The translations under genes and the position numbers were made by a program. From positions 1 to 57,652 of the forward strand of contig JALEHK010000050.1 of the NCBI GenBank assembly GCA_022770625.1: a stretch of 57,652 bases of DNA, written 5' to 3'. The stretch comes from Oscillospiraceae bacterium (lineage in GTDB: Bacteria; Bacillota; Clostridia; Oscillospirales; Ruminococcaceae). Of this stretch, positions 1-8,276 are shown in pieces. Numbering within the stretch: the stretch's first letter is position 1; each line of letters begins with the position of its first letter. Below the pieces are notes generated by a model that saw only the letters and a program-made list of their open reading frames with translations, was not told the DNA's origin and did no database searches.

Positions 1-825
1 TTCCTGATGATTCTTAAAAGCTTCGATCAAGGCTCTGGTCAGGCTCACGCCGTCATCGGTACAGGGAATCTCCTCCCGCTCAAACCATGTCGCTTCTTTC
101 AGTTCGCCATCATTGAGCTTCGGCGTGCGGTCGCCCGTCACATCGCAGAAAAAGCCCGCCAGAAGGGTATCCGAAAACGACCAGGGCTGACTCTTCCAAT
201 AGCGGATATTCTCCACTTCCAATCCGACCTCTTCCATGACCTCCCGGCGGAGCGTCTCTTCAAAGCTCTCCCCTATCTCGCAAAAACCCGCGACCAACGC
301 GTACCGGGCGTATCCCCGCGCGTATTTGGTCAGTAAAAGACGGTTTCCGTCGGTAATCGCGACGATGACACAGGGGGAAATCTTCGGGTAGATCATATTC
401 CCGCAGGAGGGGCAATGAAGCATCCGCTCGGCATGGTCGGGCGTCAGCTTTCCCCCGCAGCGGCCGCAGAATACATTATCCCGATACCAGCGGTCAAGCT
501 GAGCGGCCGTGATCCCGGCAAACGCCGCTTCATGCGGCATCGCGCCGCGGAGACAGGACGTTTCGAGCATCTCGTACCCCTTTGCCGCAAAGCGGCTCTC
601 CGCGTCCGGAACCGCTAAAAAGCAGCGGCTTTCATCCAGACGGAAAAGATAGTGAAAAACGGCCGAAAGGCTGTCAAAATCCGAAAGCTTCGGAAAGGAC
701 AGCCCGTTTTCGTCCAGACGCGTCATCATCTTTCCTTCGGAAAAGAGAAAGACGGTGTCATCAGGTTCGGGAGAAAGGTCATGGTAACCATTGTCCAACT
801 TATGCGGCCAGATGTCCTGTACCAT
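1..825 (-). CDS. nudC: NAD(+)/NADH pyrophosphatase NudC, 3' end cut by window edge
   Basis: I translated the minus strand directly: 275 codons are open from an ATG at 825 to the window edge, with no stop. NudC hydrolyses NAD(H) to NMN(H) and AMP, and in some bacteria removes NAD caps from RNA. A four-cysteine zinc ribbon is visible (C120, C123, C138, C141), then a complete Nudix box starting at G180 (E186, R194-E195, E198-E199, G201), then the NudC signature SQPW at 212-215. The start overlaps the stop of the upstream lyase gene as TAATG, so translation is probably coupled. It is the last visible gene of a six-gene minus-strand operon. Only a few C-terminal residues should be missing. Confidence 0.93.
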   Translation of the reverse strand, partial: MVQDIWPHKLDNGYHDLSPEPDDTVFLFSEGKMMTRLDENGLSFPKLSDFDSLSAVFHYLFRLDESRCFLAVPDAESRFAAKGYEMLETSCLRGAMPHEAAFAGITAAQLDRWYRDNVFCGRCGGKLTPDHAERMLHCPSCGNMIYPKISPCVIVAITDGNRLLLTKYARGYARYALVAGFCEIGESFEETLRREVMEEVGLEVENIRYWKSQPWSFSDTLLAGFFCDVTGDRTPKLNDGELKEATWFEREEIPCTDDGVSLTRALIEAFKNHQE

Positions 826-2102
826 TACGCTTCCCTCTTTTCCGCTTTTCCACATTCCTCCGCCGCCAGAAGAACGCCGATCTTACCGGTGTTCCAGGTA
901 AGCCCGCCCTGCATCCAGACAGCATACGGCTCCCGCATCGGGCCGTCTGCCGAAAGCTCGATCGAAGCGCCGAGGGTAAACGCCCCTGCCGCCATAATGA
1001 CCTCATCATTATAGCCGGGCATCGCCCACGGAACGGGCGTAACATGGGAATCGATCGGCGAGCCATGCTGAATGCCGGTGCAGAAGGCGCACATCTTTTC
1101 CCGGCTTCCGAGGGTAAGCTGAAGGATCAGGTCGGTGCGAGGCTCGTCGTACCGGGGGCTGACGTCGTAGCCCAGCTGTTCAAAAAGCGCCGATGCGAAA
1201 ACCGAGGTCTTGATGGCGCTTGCCACGACCGACGGAGCGTAGAAAAGTCCCATGTACATCGGACGGTTCTGGTTCAGCGAGCAGCCCGCTTCCCGGCCGA
1301 TTCCGGGAGAAGTCAGCCGATAGCCGCAAAGCTCGACCAGATCATGCCGGCCGGCAATATATCCGCCGGTCTCGGCAATTCCGCCGCCGGCGTTTTTAAT
1401 GAGCGAACCGACGATCAGATCGGCTCCGACTGCGGTCGGCTCCTGCTTCTCAACAAACTCTCCGTAACAGTTATCGACAAAGACGATCGTCTCGGGGCTT
1501 GCTTCACGGATCGCGGAAATAATGGCTCCGATCGTCCCGACCGAAAGAGAGGGACGGGTCGCGTAGCCGCGGCTGCGCTGAATATGCGCGAGCTTGGCGC
1601 CCTTGACCGCTTTTTTGATCGCCTCGTAGTCCGGAGACCCGTCAGGGAGAAGATCGACCTGATCGTAGGAGACGCCGAAATCGCGCAGAGAACCGTTTCC
1701 CTCCCCGCGCAGACCGATGACCTCTTCCAGTGTATCGTAAGGAGCGCCGGTCACCGCCACCATCCGGTCGCCGGTGCGCAGAACGCCGAAAAGGGCAACC
1801 GTCAGCGCATGGGTCCCCGAGACAAAGGTATGGCGGACGAGCGCATCCTCTGCCCCCAGTACATCGGCAAAGACCTGATCCAGTGTATCCCGCCCGAGAT
1901 CATCATAGCCGTAGCCGTTGGTTCCGGTCAGATGAGCGGCAGAGATCTTATGGCGATTAAAGGCCGCGAGAACCTTCGCTTCATTATAAGCGGCAATATC
2001 ATCGATCCGTGCAAAAACAGGAGCGATCTTTTCTTCGCATTGATCTGCAAGGGTAAGCAGTTCGGGAGAAAGAGGAAAAAGCTGAGAAAGATACTGGTTC
2101 AT
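825..2102 (-). CDS. PLP-dependent lyase, methionine gamma-lyase / aluminium-resistance family (PF06838)
   Basis: A 425-residue fold-type I PLP enzyme of the family often annotated 'methionine gamma-lyase family' or 'aluminium resistance protein' (YnbB-like). The probable Schiff-base lysine is K236 in SLIKNAGGG, preceded by the cofactor-binding segment FVDNCYGEF around 208-216. A glycine-rich GTNGYGYDDLG segment near 60-70 is also typical. Length is normal for the family. It is separated from the upstream 83-residue gene by about 30 bases and overlaps nudC downstream. The true substrate of this family is not settled, so the name should be read as family membership only. Confidence 0.88.
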   Translation of the reverse strand: MNQYLSQLFPLSPELLTLADQCEEKIAPVFARIDDIAAYNEAKVLAAFNRHKISAAHLTGTNGYGYDDLGRDTLDQVFADVLGAEDALVRHTFVSGTHALTVALFGVLRTGDRMVAVTGAPYDTLEEVIGLRGEGNGSLRDFGVSYDQVDLLPDGSPDYEAIKKAVKGAKLAHIQRSRGYATRPSLSVGTIGAIISAIREASPETIVFVDNCYGEFVEKQEPTAVGADLIVGSLIKNAGGGIAETGGYIAGRHDLVELCGYRLTSPGIGREAGCSLNQNRPMYMGLFYAPSVVASAIKTSVFASALFEQLGYDVSPRYDEPRTDLILQLTLGSREKMCAFCTGIQHGSPIDSHVTPVPWAMPGYNDEVIMAAGAFTLGASIELSADGPMREPYAVWMQGGLTWNTGKIGVLLAAEECGKAEKREA

Positions 2103-2132
2103 TTTATTTTTGTTACCTGCCTTTATGTTTGT

Positions 2133-2384
2133 TCAGCCGCGCAGTCCGCGTGCCTGCCGGTCCATATCCTCAACAACGATGTCGTAAATCTCGCCGACGG
2201 TCGCGCAGTAGCGCAGCACGTCCCACGGCTCGTTGGTATGGAAATGGATCTTGATGGTTTCTTCATCGCCGACTGCGATCAGGCAGTCGCCCTTGAAGTG
2301 AGAGATGATGTAGTCGTGAACCGCGTCCTCATCGAGATTTTCACCGTCGATCAGAAGCTGAGTGTCGTATTTGTATTCAATCAT
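2133..2384 (-). CDS. Stand-alone FakA/YloV C-terminal-like domain (DAK-family fragment)
   Basis: An 83-residue protein whose centre (IKIHFHTNEPWDVLRY, then GEIYDIVVEDM) resembles the last domain of FakA/YloV fatty-acid kinases, where a similar HTN-P-VL...GE pattern occurs. It has no kinase domain and no DegV-like part. It overlaps the upstream M42-like gene by a few bases and sits about 30 bases ahead of the PLP lyase. Small proteins of this type occur in Clostridia as 'kinase to dihydroxyacetone kinase', but their role is unknown. The domain likeness is from recognition of the motif, not from a search. Confidence 0.7.
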   Translation of the reverse strand: MIEYKYDTQLLIDGENLDEDAVHDYIISHFKGDCLIAVGDEETIKIHFHTNEPWDVLRYCATVGEIYDIVVEDMDRQARGLRG

Positions 2385-3402
2385 GGTTTTCCTCCTTATC
2401 TTCTGCTCCGGTACTGATCAGTTCCAGAGCAATGGCTTCCATATTTTCGATATCCGCTTCATCAGCCACAACCGCCGGGCTGTTCAGATACCGGCAGGGC
2501 ACGCCCAGAAAAACCGTAGGAACGCCGTCTATGGCATACTGAGCGCGTCCGGCACCGGAATTTTCCGAAAGAACCGGCTGCTGAATCGGGATCTCCTTTT
2601 CAAGAGCGCAGCAGCCAGCCTGACGGCGGAAGTTCTTTTCGTAGACCGTTCTCTGCTCGGAAAGCGGCAGAACCACGCCTTTTCCAAGGGCGCACTCCCC
2701 TTTTCCTCCGGGAATATCGTCCGCTGCCGCCGCTCCAAGGATCAGCGTCCGTTCGGGGCGGGTATGGTAGACGGCAATCGGCTCGCTTCCGCCGGAATGA
2801 TACCGGGTCGTAAAGGCAAAAACGGTGTCATACGGAAGTTCGGTGCGGATGAGGCTGATCATGACCGCGCAGCCGATCCGGTCGCCGAGCGCCCTTCCCC
2901 GGATCCGGCGGCCGCCCATCCGTTCAAAGCCGGTCATAAACACGGCGCTGTCTCCCGGAGCTGCCGCCTTTTCCGCCTGTTCCTTTGTGGAAGCGCCGAT
3001 ATCGATCAGCAGCTTTTCCGCTCCAACCGGTTTTTTCCGTTCTTCGGCACCGGTCTGGTGGATGGCTTTGCAGCCGATGACGCCGGGAATGTTCTCACTG
3101 CCGACAGTGACTCTGCGCCCCAGAAGGAAACGCGGATCGATCGCTCCGCAGGTCTGAAAGCGGAGATACCCTTCATCGGACGCGCCGGAGATCAAAAGCC
3201 CGGCTTCGTCCATATGGGTCATCACCAAAAACGGATTTTCTCTCCGCTTTTTTCCCTCTTTGTAAACATAAAGCGTTCCGATCGAATCAAACGCCCACCG
3301 GGCATATCCGTCGATTTTTTTCACAATGGCTTCGGCCAGCTTTTTCTCGTCTCCGGAGAGAGCAGGAATCGCCGAGAGCTTATCCAGGTGAGACAGTTTC
3401 AT
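2377..3402 (-). CDS. Degenerate M42-family peptidase paralogue, probably inactive
   Basis: A 341-residue protein with the M42 (glutamyl aminopeptidase / TET) layout but incomplete active site. The first metal ligands are kept (H63 and D65 in THMDEAG), as are D174 in LGDRIGC and an Asp near 229. The place where the catalytic Glu-Glu pair should be reads FTTRYHSGG (197-205), and the last histidine ligand is N307 in RYLNSP. Loss of the general base and a metal ligand argues against peptidase activity. Its ATG overlaps the stop of the complete M42 gene (ATGA), so the two are co-translated; a structural or regulatory subunit of a mixed TET particle is one idea. Confidence 0.8.
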   Translation of the reverse strand: MKLSHLDKLSAIPALSGDEKKLAEAIVKKIDGYARWAFDSIGTLYVYKEGKKRRENPFLVMTHMDEAGLLISGASDEGYLRFQTCGAIDPRFLLGRRVTVGSENIPGVIGCKAIHQTGAEERKKPVGAEKLLIDIGASTKEQAEKAAAPGDSAVFMTGFERMGGRRIRGRALGDRIGCAVMISLIRTELPYDTVFAFTTRYHSGGSEPIAVYHTRPERTLILGAAAADDIPGGKGECALGKGVVLPLSEQRTVYEKNFRRQAGCCALEKEIPIQQPVLSENSGAGRAQYAIDGVPTVFLGVPCRYLNSPAVVADEADIENMEAIALELISTGAEDKEENHD

Positions 3403-5069
3403 GCTTTTTCCTCCTCCCCATGTTCCATGACCGGATGGCGCAGATATTCTGCCATCAGCCGGCCGACCGAAAGAATATCCGCGATCGAAACGATCTCGAC
3501 CGGCGTGTGCATATATTTCTGCGGGAGGGAGATCATCGCCGTGCGCACGCCCTTCCCCGAACGGAAGATATTATCGGCATTGGTTCCGGTCGAGCCGCTC
3601 ATAACCTCATACTGGGACGGGATATTCTTTTCGGCGGCGAGCGTCTTGAGCCGCGCGGTCATCTCCTTATCCAGGATCGGCGCAAATCCGATCATCCCGC
3701 CCTTATCCATCAGACCGCACTCGTTTCTGTCGGCGTCCGGCGTCCATGCGAAGCTGACATCCGAAACGAGCGCCTGATCCGGGCAAACCGCAAAGGAAGA
3801 AGTCGCAGCGCCATGTCCTCCGATCTCCTCCTGAGAAGAAAAGAGCACCGTCACCCCGCAGGGAAGCGTTTCTCCATGGGTCAGTTCAAGCGCGGTCAGG
3901 ATCGCCGCCATGCAGGAACGGTCGTCCAGCGCCTTACAGCTGATCTTTCCGTCTGAAAGGCGCAGGAACACCCCGCGGCTGGTAACCATATCTCCGGGCG
4001 AAACAAGCGTTTCCAACTCGTCTTTGCCGTATCCGGTATCGATCACGACATCGTTTACATCGACCAGCTTTTCCGGGTCGGAGGGCGGTACGACCACGCC
4101 GGAAAGCCTGCGTGCGCCGTGGATCACGACCTCCTGGCCCGCAAGCAGACGCGCATCGATCCCGCCGTTCCTGACTGCATGGACAAAGCCGTTTTCATCG
4201 ACCTTCTTGACCATCATACCGATCTCGTCGATATGCGCATCCAGTAAAACCTCCGGCGCACCGGCAGGTGCTTTCTGAACGCGGGCGATCACACTTCTTC
4301 CGGTATTGATCTCGATGTCTTCTGTATAGTTCCGCAAAATCCCGGCCGCCGCCGCGCAGGGAGCGTCCTCCTCACCGGGGATACCATCTGAAAGGCAGAG
4401 GGTTTTCAGCCAGTCCGCGATCTTCTCCTCGAGTTCCTTATCCGCAAACGGAACGGCTTCCTCTGCCTTTTCATCGGAAAGCGGCTCCCGCTGAGAAAGC
4501 ATCGAAGGAAGAACCGCTTCGTGTTCTTTGCGACTCTTGCGCAAAAGGCTCCGGATCACAGCGGCCTTTACGTCCAACGGCCCCTCGAGCACCATCTTGT
4601 ACTCGAAAAGGTCGATCGAGGAATCGACCTCCTGCTTCTCACCAGTCGCGACAAACCCGCATTTAGAGTAAAAACGGATCGCCCGTTCATTCGGCCCCAG
4701 CACCCACAAAAACAGCTTTTCCAGTTCCCGGTTCTCCCAGAGGATCTGAAGCAGGACCTCCATCCCATAGCCCTTTCCGCAGTAAGCGGGCAGAAGATAG
4801 AGCTTTCTTAATTCCCCGCTCCCATCCGGATAGCGGCTGATCGAATACATTCCGATCGGTTCATCATCCAGATCGATCAGGTAAAAGTTTAAGTTTTTCT
4901 CCCGTTTATACTGCTTTTTGAACCGCTCGGCCTTTTTTTCTGCCGTCTGTTTTTTCAGATGCGCCGGCGTTGAAAAGGAACTGTTGGCTCCGCGCCAAGC
5001 CTGTGCATAAACCTTTCCCAGAAGCGGGAAAAGCTCGTCCGTGACCGGTATGGTTTTCAGCGTGCCCAT
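3399..5069 (-). CDS. GNAT acetyltransferase fused to an M42 aminopeptidase
   Basis: About 556 residues in two parts. Residues 1-160 are a GNAT domain, with the acetyl-CoA loop AYCGKGYG at 95-102 and a C-terminal GFV beta segment. After a charged linker (about 165-215) comes a full M42 peptidase: H279/D281 (DAHIDEIG), D382, E414-E415 (SSQEEIGG), D437 and H521 (MHTPVE) all match expected ligands and base. M42 enzymes are dinuclear zinc/cobalt aminopeptidases that assemble as dodecameric shells. The frame is open far upstream, but that part overlaps DUF1294; ATG 5069 (or 5078/5087) lies just before the DUF1294 stop and gives a normal GNAT N-terminus. The fusion is unusual. Confidence 0.85.
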   Translation of the reverse strand: MGTLKTIPVTDELFPLLGKVYAQAWRGANSSFSTPAHLKKQTAEKKAERFKKQYKREKNLNFYLIDLDDEPIGMYSISRYPDGSGELRKLYLLPAYCGKGYGMEVLLQILWENRELEKLFLWVLGPNERAIRFYSKCGFVATGEKQEVDSSIDLFEYKMVLEGPLDVKAAVIRSLLRKSRKEHEAVLPSMLSQREPLSDEKAEEAVPFADKELEEKIADWLKTLCLSDGIPGEEDAPCAAAAGILRNYTEDIEINTGRSVIARVQKAPAGAPEVLLDAHIDEIGMMVKKVDENGFVHAVRNGGIDARLLAGQEVVIHGARRLSGVVVPPSDPEKLVDVNDVVIDTGYGKDELETLVSPGDMVTSRGVFLRLSDGKISCKALDDRSCMAAILTALELTHGETLPCGVTVLFSSQEEIGGHGAATSSFAVCPDQALVSDVSFAWTPDADRNECGLMDKGGMIGFAPILDKEMTARLKTLAAEKNIPSQYEVMSGSTGTNADNIFRSGKGVRTAMISLPQKYMHTPVEIVSIADILSVGRLMAEYLRHPVMEHGEEEKA

Positions 5070-5365
5070 ACGATCCATAACCCCCATTTCCATTGTGTGT
5101 AGATAACCGCGCCCAGCCAGAGAAGGATGGACAGCGGGATCAGTATCCGAAACGACCAGTGGCGGGTCTTGTGATGGAAGAGATGCATTCCCATGAAAAA
5201 TGCCGCTCCCCCGCCAAGAAAAGAAAGGCCGAAAAGCACCCGCTCCGGTACCCGCCAGAAGCCGCGGCGCGCTTTCCATTTATCCAGCCCGCACATCAAA
5301 AAGGCGAGCAGATTCAGTATCGCAAGATAGGTCAGCAGAAGCTGTCCCTCAAAGGTAAGGTGCAA
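5057..5365 (-). CDS. DUF1294 small membrane protein
   Basis: A 102-residue integral membrane protein with the DUF1294 features: an early TYLAILNLLAFLMCGLD helix, the KARRGFWRVPE segment, then FLGGGAAFFMGMHLFHHKT and a final hydrophobic stretch near 72-95. Three to four membrane helices are expected. The family has no known function. It is the first gene of the minus-strand operon that runs to nudC and its end overlaps the start of the GNAT-M42 gene. Confidence 0.88.
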   Translation of the reverse strand: MHLTFEGQLLLTYLAILNLLAFLMCGLDKWKARRGFWRVPERVLFGLSFLGGGAAFFMGMHLFHHKTRHWSFRILIPLSILLWLGAVIYTQWKWGLWIVWAR

Positions 5366-5438
5366 AATCGTTCCCCCGTAAAAAAGATTCGGTCAGCAGC
5401 CGAAACAGCCGATCCGATTTCGGTGTTCCGTATTTTTT

Positions 5439-5468
5439 AGTATATCATATCTCACGGACAAATAGCAA
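5439..5468 (-). promoter_or_regulatory. Sigma-A-type promoter of the DUF1294-nudC operon
   Basis: On the minus strand TTGCTA (5468-5463) and TATACT (5444-5439) are 18 bases apart, about 75 bases upstream of the DUF1294 ATG. No other promoter-like pair is seen before the six tightly spaced genes. Confidence 0.6.
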
Positions 5469-5487
5469 GCATCGGGAAGCACCTTAT

Positions 5488-5528
5488 GAAAAAAGAAAGA
5501 GGGCGCAGACGGAAATTTGTCTGCGCCC
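5488..5528 (-). terminator. Rho-independent terminator of ABC system 1
   Basis: A perfect 10-bp stem (GGGCGCAGAC, 5528-5519, with GTCTGCGCCC, 5510-5501) and 8-base loop is followed on the minus strand by a T-rich run. It lies about 45 bases after the stop of the solute-binding protein. Confidence 0.9.
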
Positions 5529-5573
5529 AAAAGTCCGGCCGTGCCGGATATATAGGATGGGAAGAAGATTTCG

Positions 5574-7232
5574 TTATCTTGCGAGGTAACGCTCGTAAGC
5601 AGCCTGAGTGATCTCGATGCAGCGATCAATGCCCATCGACTGGAGGGTGGAGATATAGTTATCCCAGTTGGAGTCGATATCCATCGCGCCGGAGATGAAC
5701 TGAGCGGTCATTTCCTTAACGTAGGTGCTGATGTCGGCATAGTAACCGGCACGTTCAACCGATTCATCCTGAGTCAGAGAGATCGTGGGAAGGGTGTATT
5801 CCATATCAGCCTGGCTCCAGACATCGTAGCAGGCCAGATCCTTCTCGGGAAGGGTCTGAAGCTCACGGGTCCAGTCAGACCAGTTTGCGATACCAGCAGA
5901 GGGGCAAAGATAGAGATCCATTGCCTGTGCCATGGTCATATTGTCGTTATTGATGATCTTATCGGTAAAGACAGGCTTGCCCTCATCGTTAAAGGTAAAG
6001 GTGTCGCCTTCGATACCATAGTTGGCCAGCAGAGCGCCTTCCTCGGTGAAGAGGTAGTCCAGCCACTTCATAGCGATTTCCCAATTCTCGCAGTTTGCCG
6101 AAATTGCGGTGTTGCCGGAGGTATAGGAGTCGCGCAGACGGATGTGGAGCTTATCGCCCTTGTTGACAACAGGAGGATTAACAGGAACGAGGTTCATGTC
6201 GGGATCCTCGGAAGAAGATTCGTACAGTGCGGGATAGGTGTACAGGGAAGTGAATGCGCCGGTAGCGCCGGTGATAACCTTGGTCATATCGGGCATTCTT
6301 TCATCGGTAGCCATAAAGTCGGGGTCGATCAGGCCTTCGGTGTACCACTCGTGCATCTTGGTGACGTAGTCTTTCCAGCCGTCCATATAAGGCCCGAAGT
6401 TGACTTTACCCTCAGCGTCGAGCTGCCAACGGTTGTTGGTGCCGAAGCCTGCGGACATCATACCGATCTCGCCGTCAGAGCCGGAGAAGTTCAGGATCAG
6501 AGGAGCGGTTGCGCCAATCTGGTCTTTGAATGCAGCTAAAACGTCATGCCACTCGTCATAGGTCTCGGGAATTTCCATATTGACTTTGTCCAGCCAGTCC
6601 TGACGCATCCACATACCGAGCCAGGGACCCTGTTTGGACTGTCTGAACTCATAGACAGCGCCCATACGGCCGGAGTCGGTGGTGCTCAGCAGGCGATAGT
6701 TTTCATCGGACTCGCGGATTGCTTCGTAGTTGGGCATATACTCGGGAATCTTATCGGTCAGATCCATGTAGTAGCCGTCGTCGATTGCCGCGTCAACGCC
6801 TTCTGCGTAAAGGCTTGCGCCGGTATAGATCAGATCGGTCAGCGCGTTGGAAGCGATCATCAGGTTGAAGTTGGTCTGACGCTCAGCGGAGGAGATCATC
6901 TGGAAATCAATATGAACGCCGGTGCGTTTTTCCATCTCAGCGTAGAATTCATTTTCGTTCAGGTCGTTCATGGTAACGCCGCTGGAGGGGAAGGTTACCC
7001 AGTAGGTCAGGGTGACGCCGTCCTCGGTCAGAGGAAGCTGAACCTCGCCGGGAGCAGCAGCCTCGCTCTCGCCGGACTCAGAAGACGAGCTTTCAGCAGA
7101 AGCGGAAGAACTGGAATTATCGGAAGATGCGGAAGGGGTGGAAGTAGTGGAACCGCCGTTGCCGCAGCTTGCCATAGAAGCAGCCATCATTGCGGTAAGC
7201 AGAAGAGCGGTTACCTTTTTCGCGTTTTTCAT
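5574..7232 (-). CDS. Extracellular solute-binding lipoprotein of ABC system 1 (LplA-like, family 1)
   Basis: A 552-residue secreted binding protein. The N-terminus has a basic start, a hydrophobic core and a lipobox ending at C23 (ASMASC), followed by a Ser/Thr/Gly-rich linker to about residue 65, so it should be anchored to the outer face of the membrane. The mature part resembles LplA-type oligosaccharide-binding proteins of Clostridia. The ATG follows a clear GGAGGA site. It is the last gene of system 1, downstream of two permeases; two GC-rich hairpins separate it from the permease gene and may raise its mRNA level relative to the permeases. The ligand cannot be told from sequence; an oligosaccharide or glycan fragment is likely. 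Confidence 0.9.
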   Translation of the reverse strand: MKNAKKVTALLLTAMMAASMASCGNGGSTTSTPSASSDNSSSSASAESSSSESGESEAAAPGEVQLPLTEDGVTLTYWVTFPSSGVTMNDLNENEFYAEMEKRTGVHIDFQMISSAERQTNFNLMIASNALTDLIYTGASLYAEGVDAAIDDGYYMDLTDKIPEYMPNYEAIRESDENYRLLSTTDSGRMGAVYEFRQSKQGPWLGMWMRQDWLDKVNMEIPETYDEWHDVLAAFKDQIGATAPLILNFSGSDGEIGMMSAGFGTNNRWQLDAEGKVNFGPYMDGWKDYVTKMHEWYTEGLIDPDFMATDERMPDMTKVITGATGAFTSLYTYPALYESSSEDPDMNLVPVNPPVVNKGDKLHIRLRDSYTSGNTAISANCENWEIAMKWLDYLFTEEGALLANYGIEGDTFTFNDEGKPVFTDKIINNDNMTMAQAMDLYLCPSAGIANWSDWTRELQTLPEKDLACYDVWSQADMEYTLPTISLTQDESVERAGYYADISTYVKEMTAQFISGAMDIDSNWDNYISTLQSMGIDRCIEITQAAYERYLAR

Positions 7233-7259
7233 TTCTGATTTCCTCCTTATTTGCAGGTA

Positions 7260-7314
7260 GCCGGAACCAGAAGATCCGGCTTTCTTTATGGGCAGGGCGC
7301 CGGGAAAGCGCCCT
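7260..7314 (-). other. Two intercistronic hairpins between permease and binding-protein genes
   Basis: AGGGCGC/GCGCCCT (7294-7314) and GCCGGA/TCCGGC (7260-7280) form two stems in the 100-base gap. Neither has a good T-run on the minus strand, so they look like mRNA-stabilising or partial-termination structures rather than a full stop. Confidence 0.5.
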
Positions 7315-7332
7315 TGCTTTTGTGAATAAAAC

Positions 7333-8238
7333 TTATCCTTTGATAGCGCCGATCATAACGCCGGACTCAAAGTATTTCTGAATAAAGGGATAGAAGATAA
7401 ACATCGGTACAGTCGAAACCATAATGGTGCAGTATTTGATCAGCTCTTTATAGAGCGCCGCATCCGCCGAATCGGACGAATCGGTGAGGATGGTCGTATC
7501 CGCTGTTGTTGTCGAGGACGCGGTGACGAGGATTTCCTTGAGGATCAGCTGAAGCGGGAACTTGGTACGGTCGCGCAGATAGATCATAGCGTTGAACCAT
7601 GCGTTCCAGTTGCCGATGACATAGTAAAGGATAACGGTCGCGAGGGTCGCTTTGATCAGCGGGAGCATGATCGAGAAGAGGATTCTGAATCTTCCGGCGC
7701 CGTCCAGCATCGCGGACTCTTCCAGGCTGTCCGGAACGTTCTGAAGCGCGGTACGGACAAGGATCAGATAGAAGGCGTTCATGCAGGTCGGGATAATCAG
7801 CGCCCAGCGGCTGTCAAACATATGAAGCGTCTGGGTGACCAGAATGTAGGACGGAACGATACCGCCCGAGAAGAGCATCGTAAAGGAGATGATGAACATG
7901 ATGGGGTTTGCCCAGAGAAAATCCTTTCTCGAGAGGGCGTAACCGGCCATGACCGTCAGAAACATACCGATCACGGTATTTCCGAATACATAGAGCAGGG
8001 TGTTCATGTATCCGATCCAGATGTTGGAGTTGTTAAAAACGAGCCGGTAGCCGTTTAAGCTGAACTTATTGATTCTCCAGATCAGACCGCTCTGGTTCAA
8101 AACCCAGCTCGCGTCAGAAAAAGAAGCACAGAATACGTGCCATACCGGCAGAATGCAAACGATCATAACCAGCGCAAAGAAGGCATAGTTTATGATATTG
8201 AAGAGCGTACTGCCGAAGGTTTTGCTTTTCACTGCCAT
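7333..8238 (-). CDS. Carbohydrate ABC transporter permease of system 1 (LplC/YtcP-like, MalG group)
   Basis: A 301-residue inner-membrane permease with about six helices, starting with an N-terminal helix (IINYAFFALVMIVCILPVWH). The EAA loop that contacts the ATPase is present as ESAMLDGAGRFRILFSIMLPL around 178-198. The C-terminal GVMIGAIKG is typical of the LplC branch. It pairs with the upstream LplB-like permease. No ATPase is encoded nearby, as usual for this family, which shares an MsmK-type ATPase. Confidence 0.92.
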   Translation of the reverse strand: MAVKSKTFGSTLFNIINYAFFALVMIVCILPVWHVFCASFSDASWVLNQSGLIWRINKFSLNGYRLVFNNSNIWIGYMNTLLYVFGNTVIGMFLTVMAGYALSRKDFLWANPIMFIISFTMLFSGGIVPSYILVTQTLHMFDSRWALIIPTCMNAFYLILVRTALQNVPDSLEESAMLDGAGRFRILFSIMLPLIKATLATVILYYVIGNWNAWFNAMIYLRDRTKFPLQLILKEILVTASSTTTADTTILTDSSDSADAALYKELIKYCTIMVSTVPMFIFYPFIQKYFESGVMIGAIKG

Positions 8239-8276
8239 ATCGTAAGATCTTTCCTTTCGAGGCCTAAAGCCTTATT

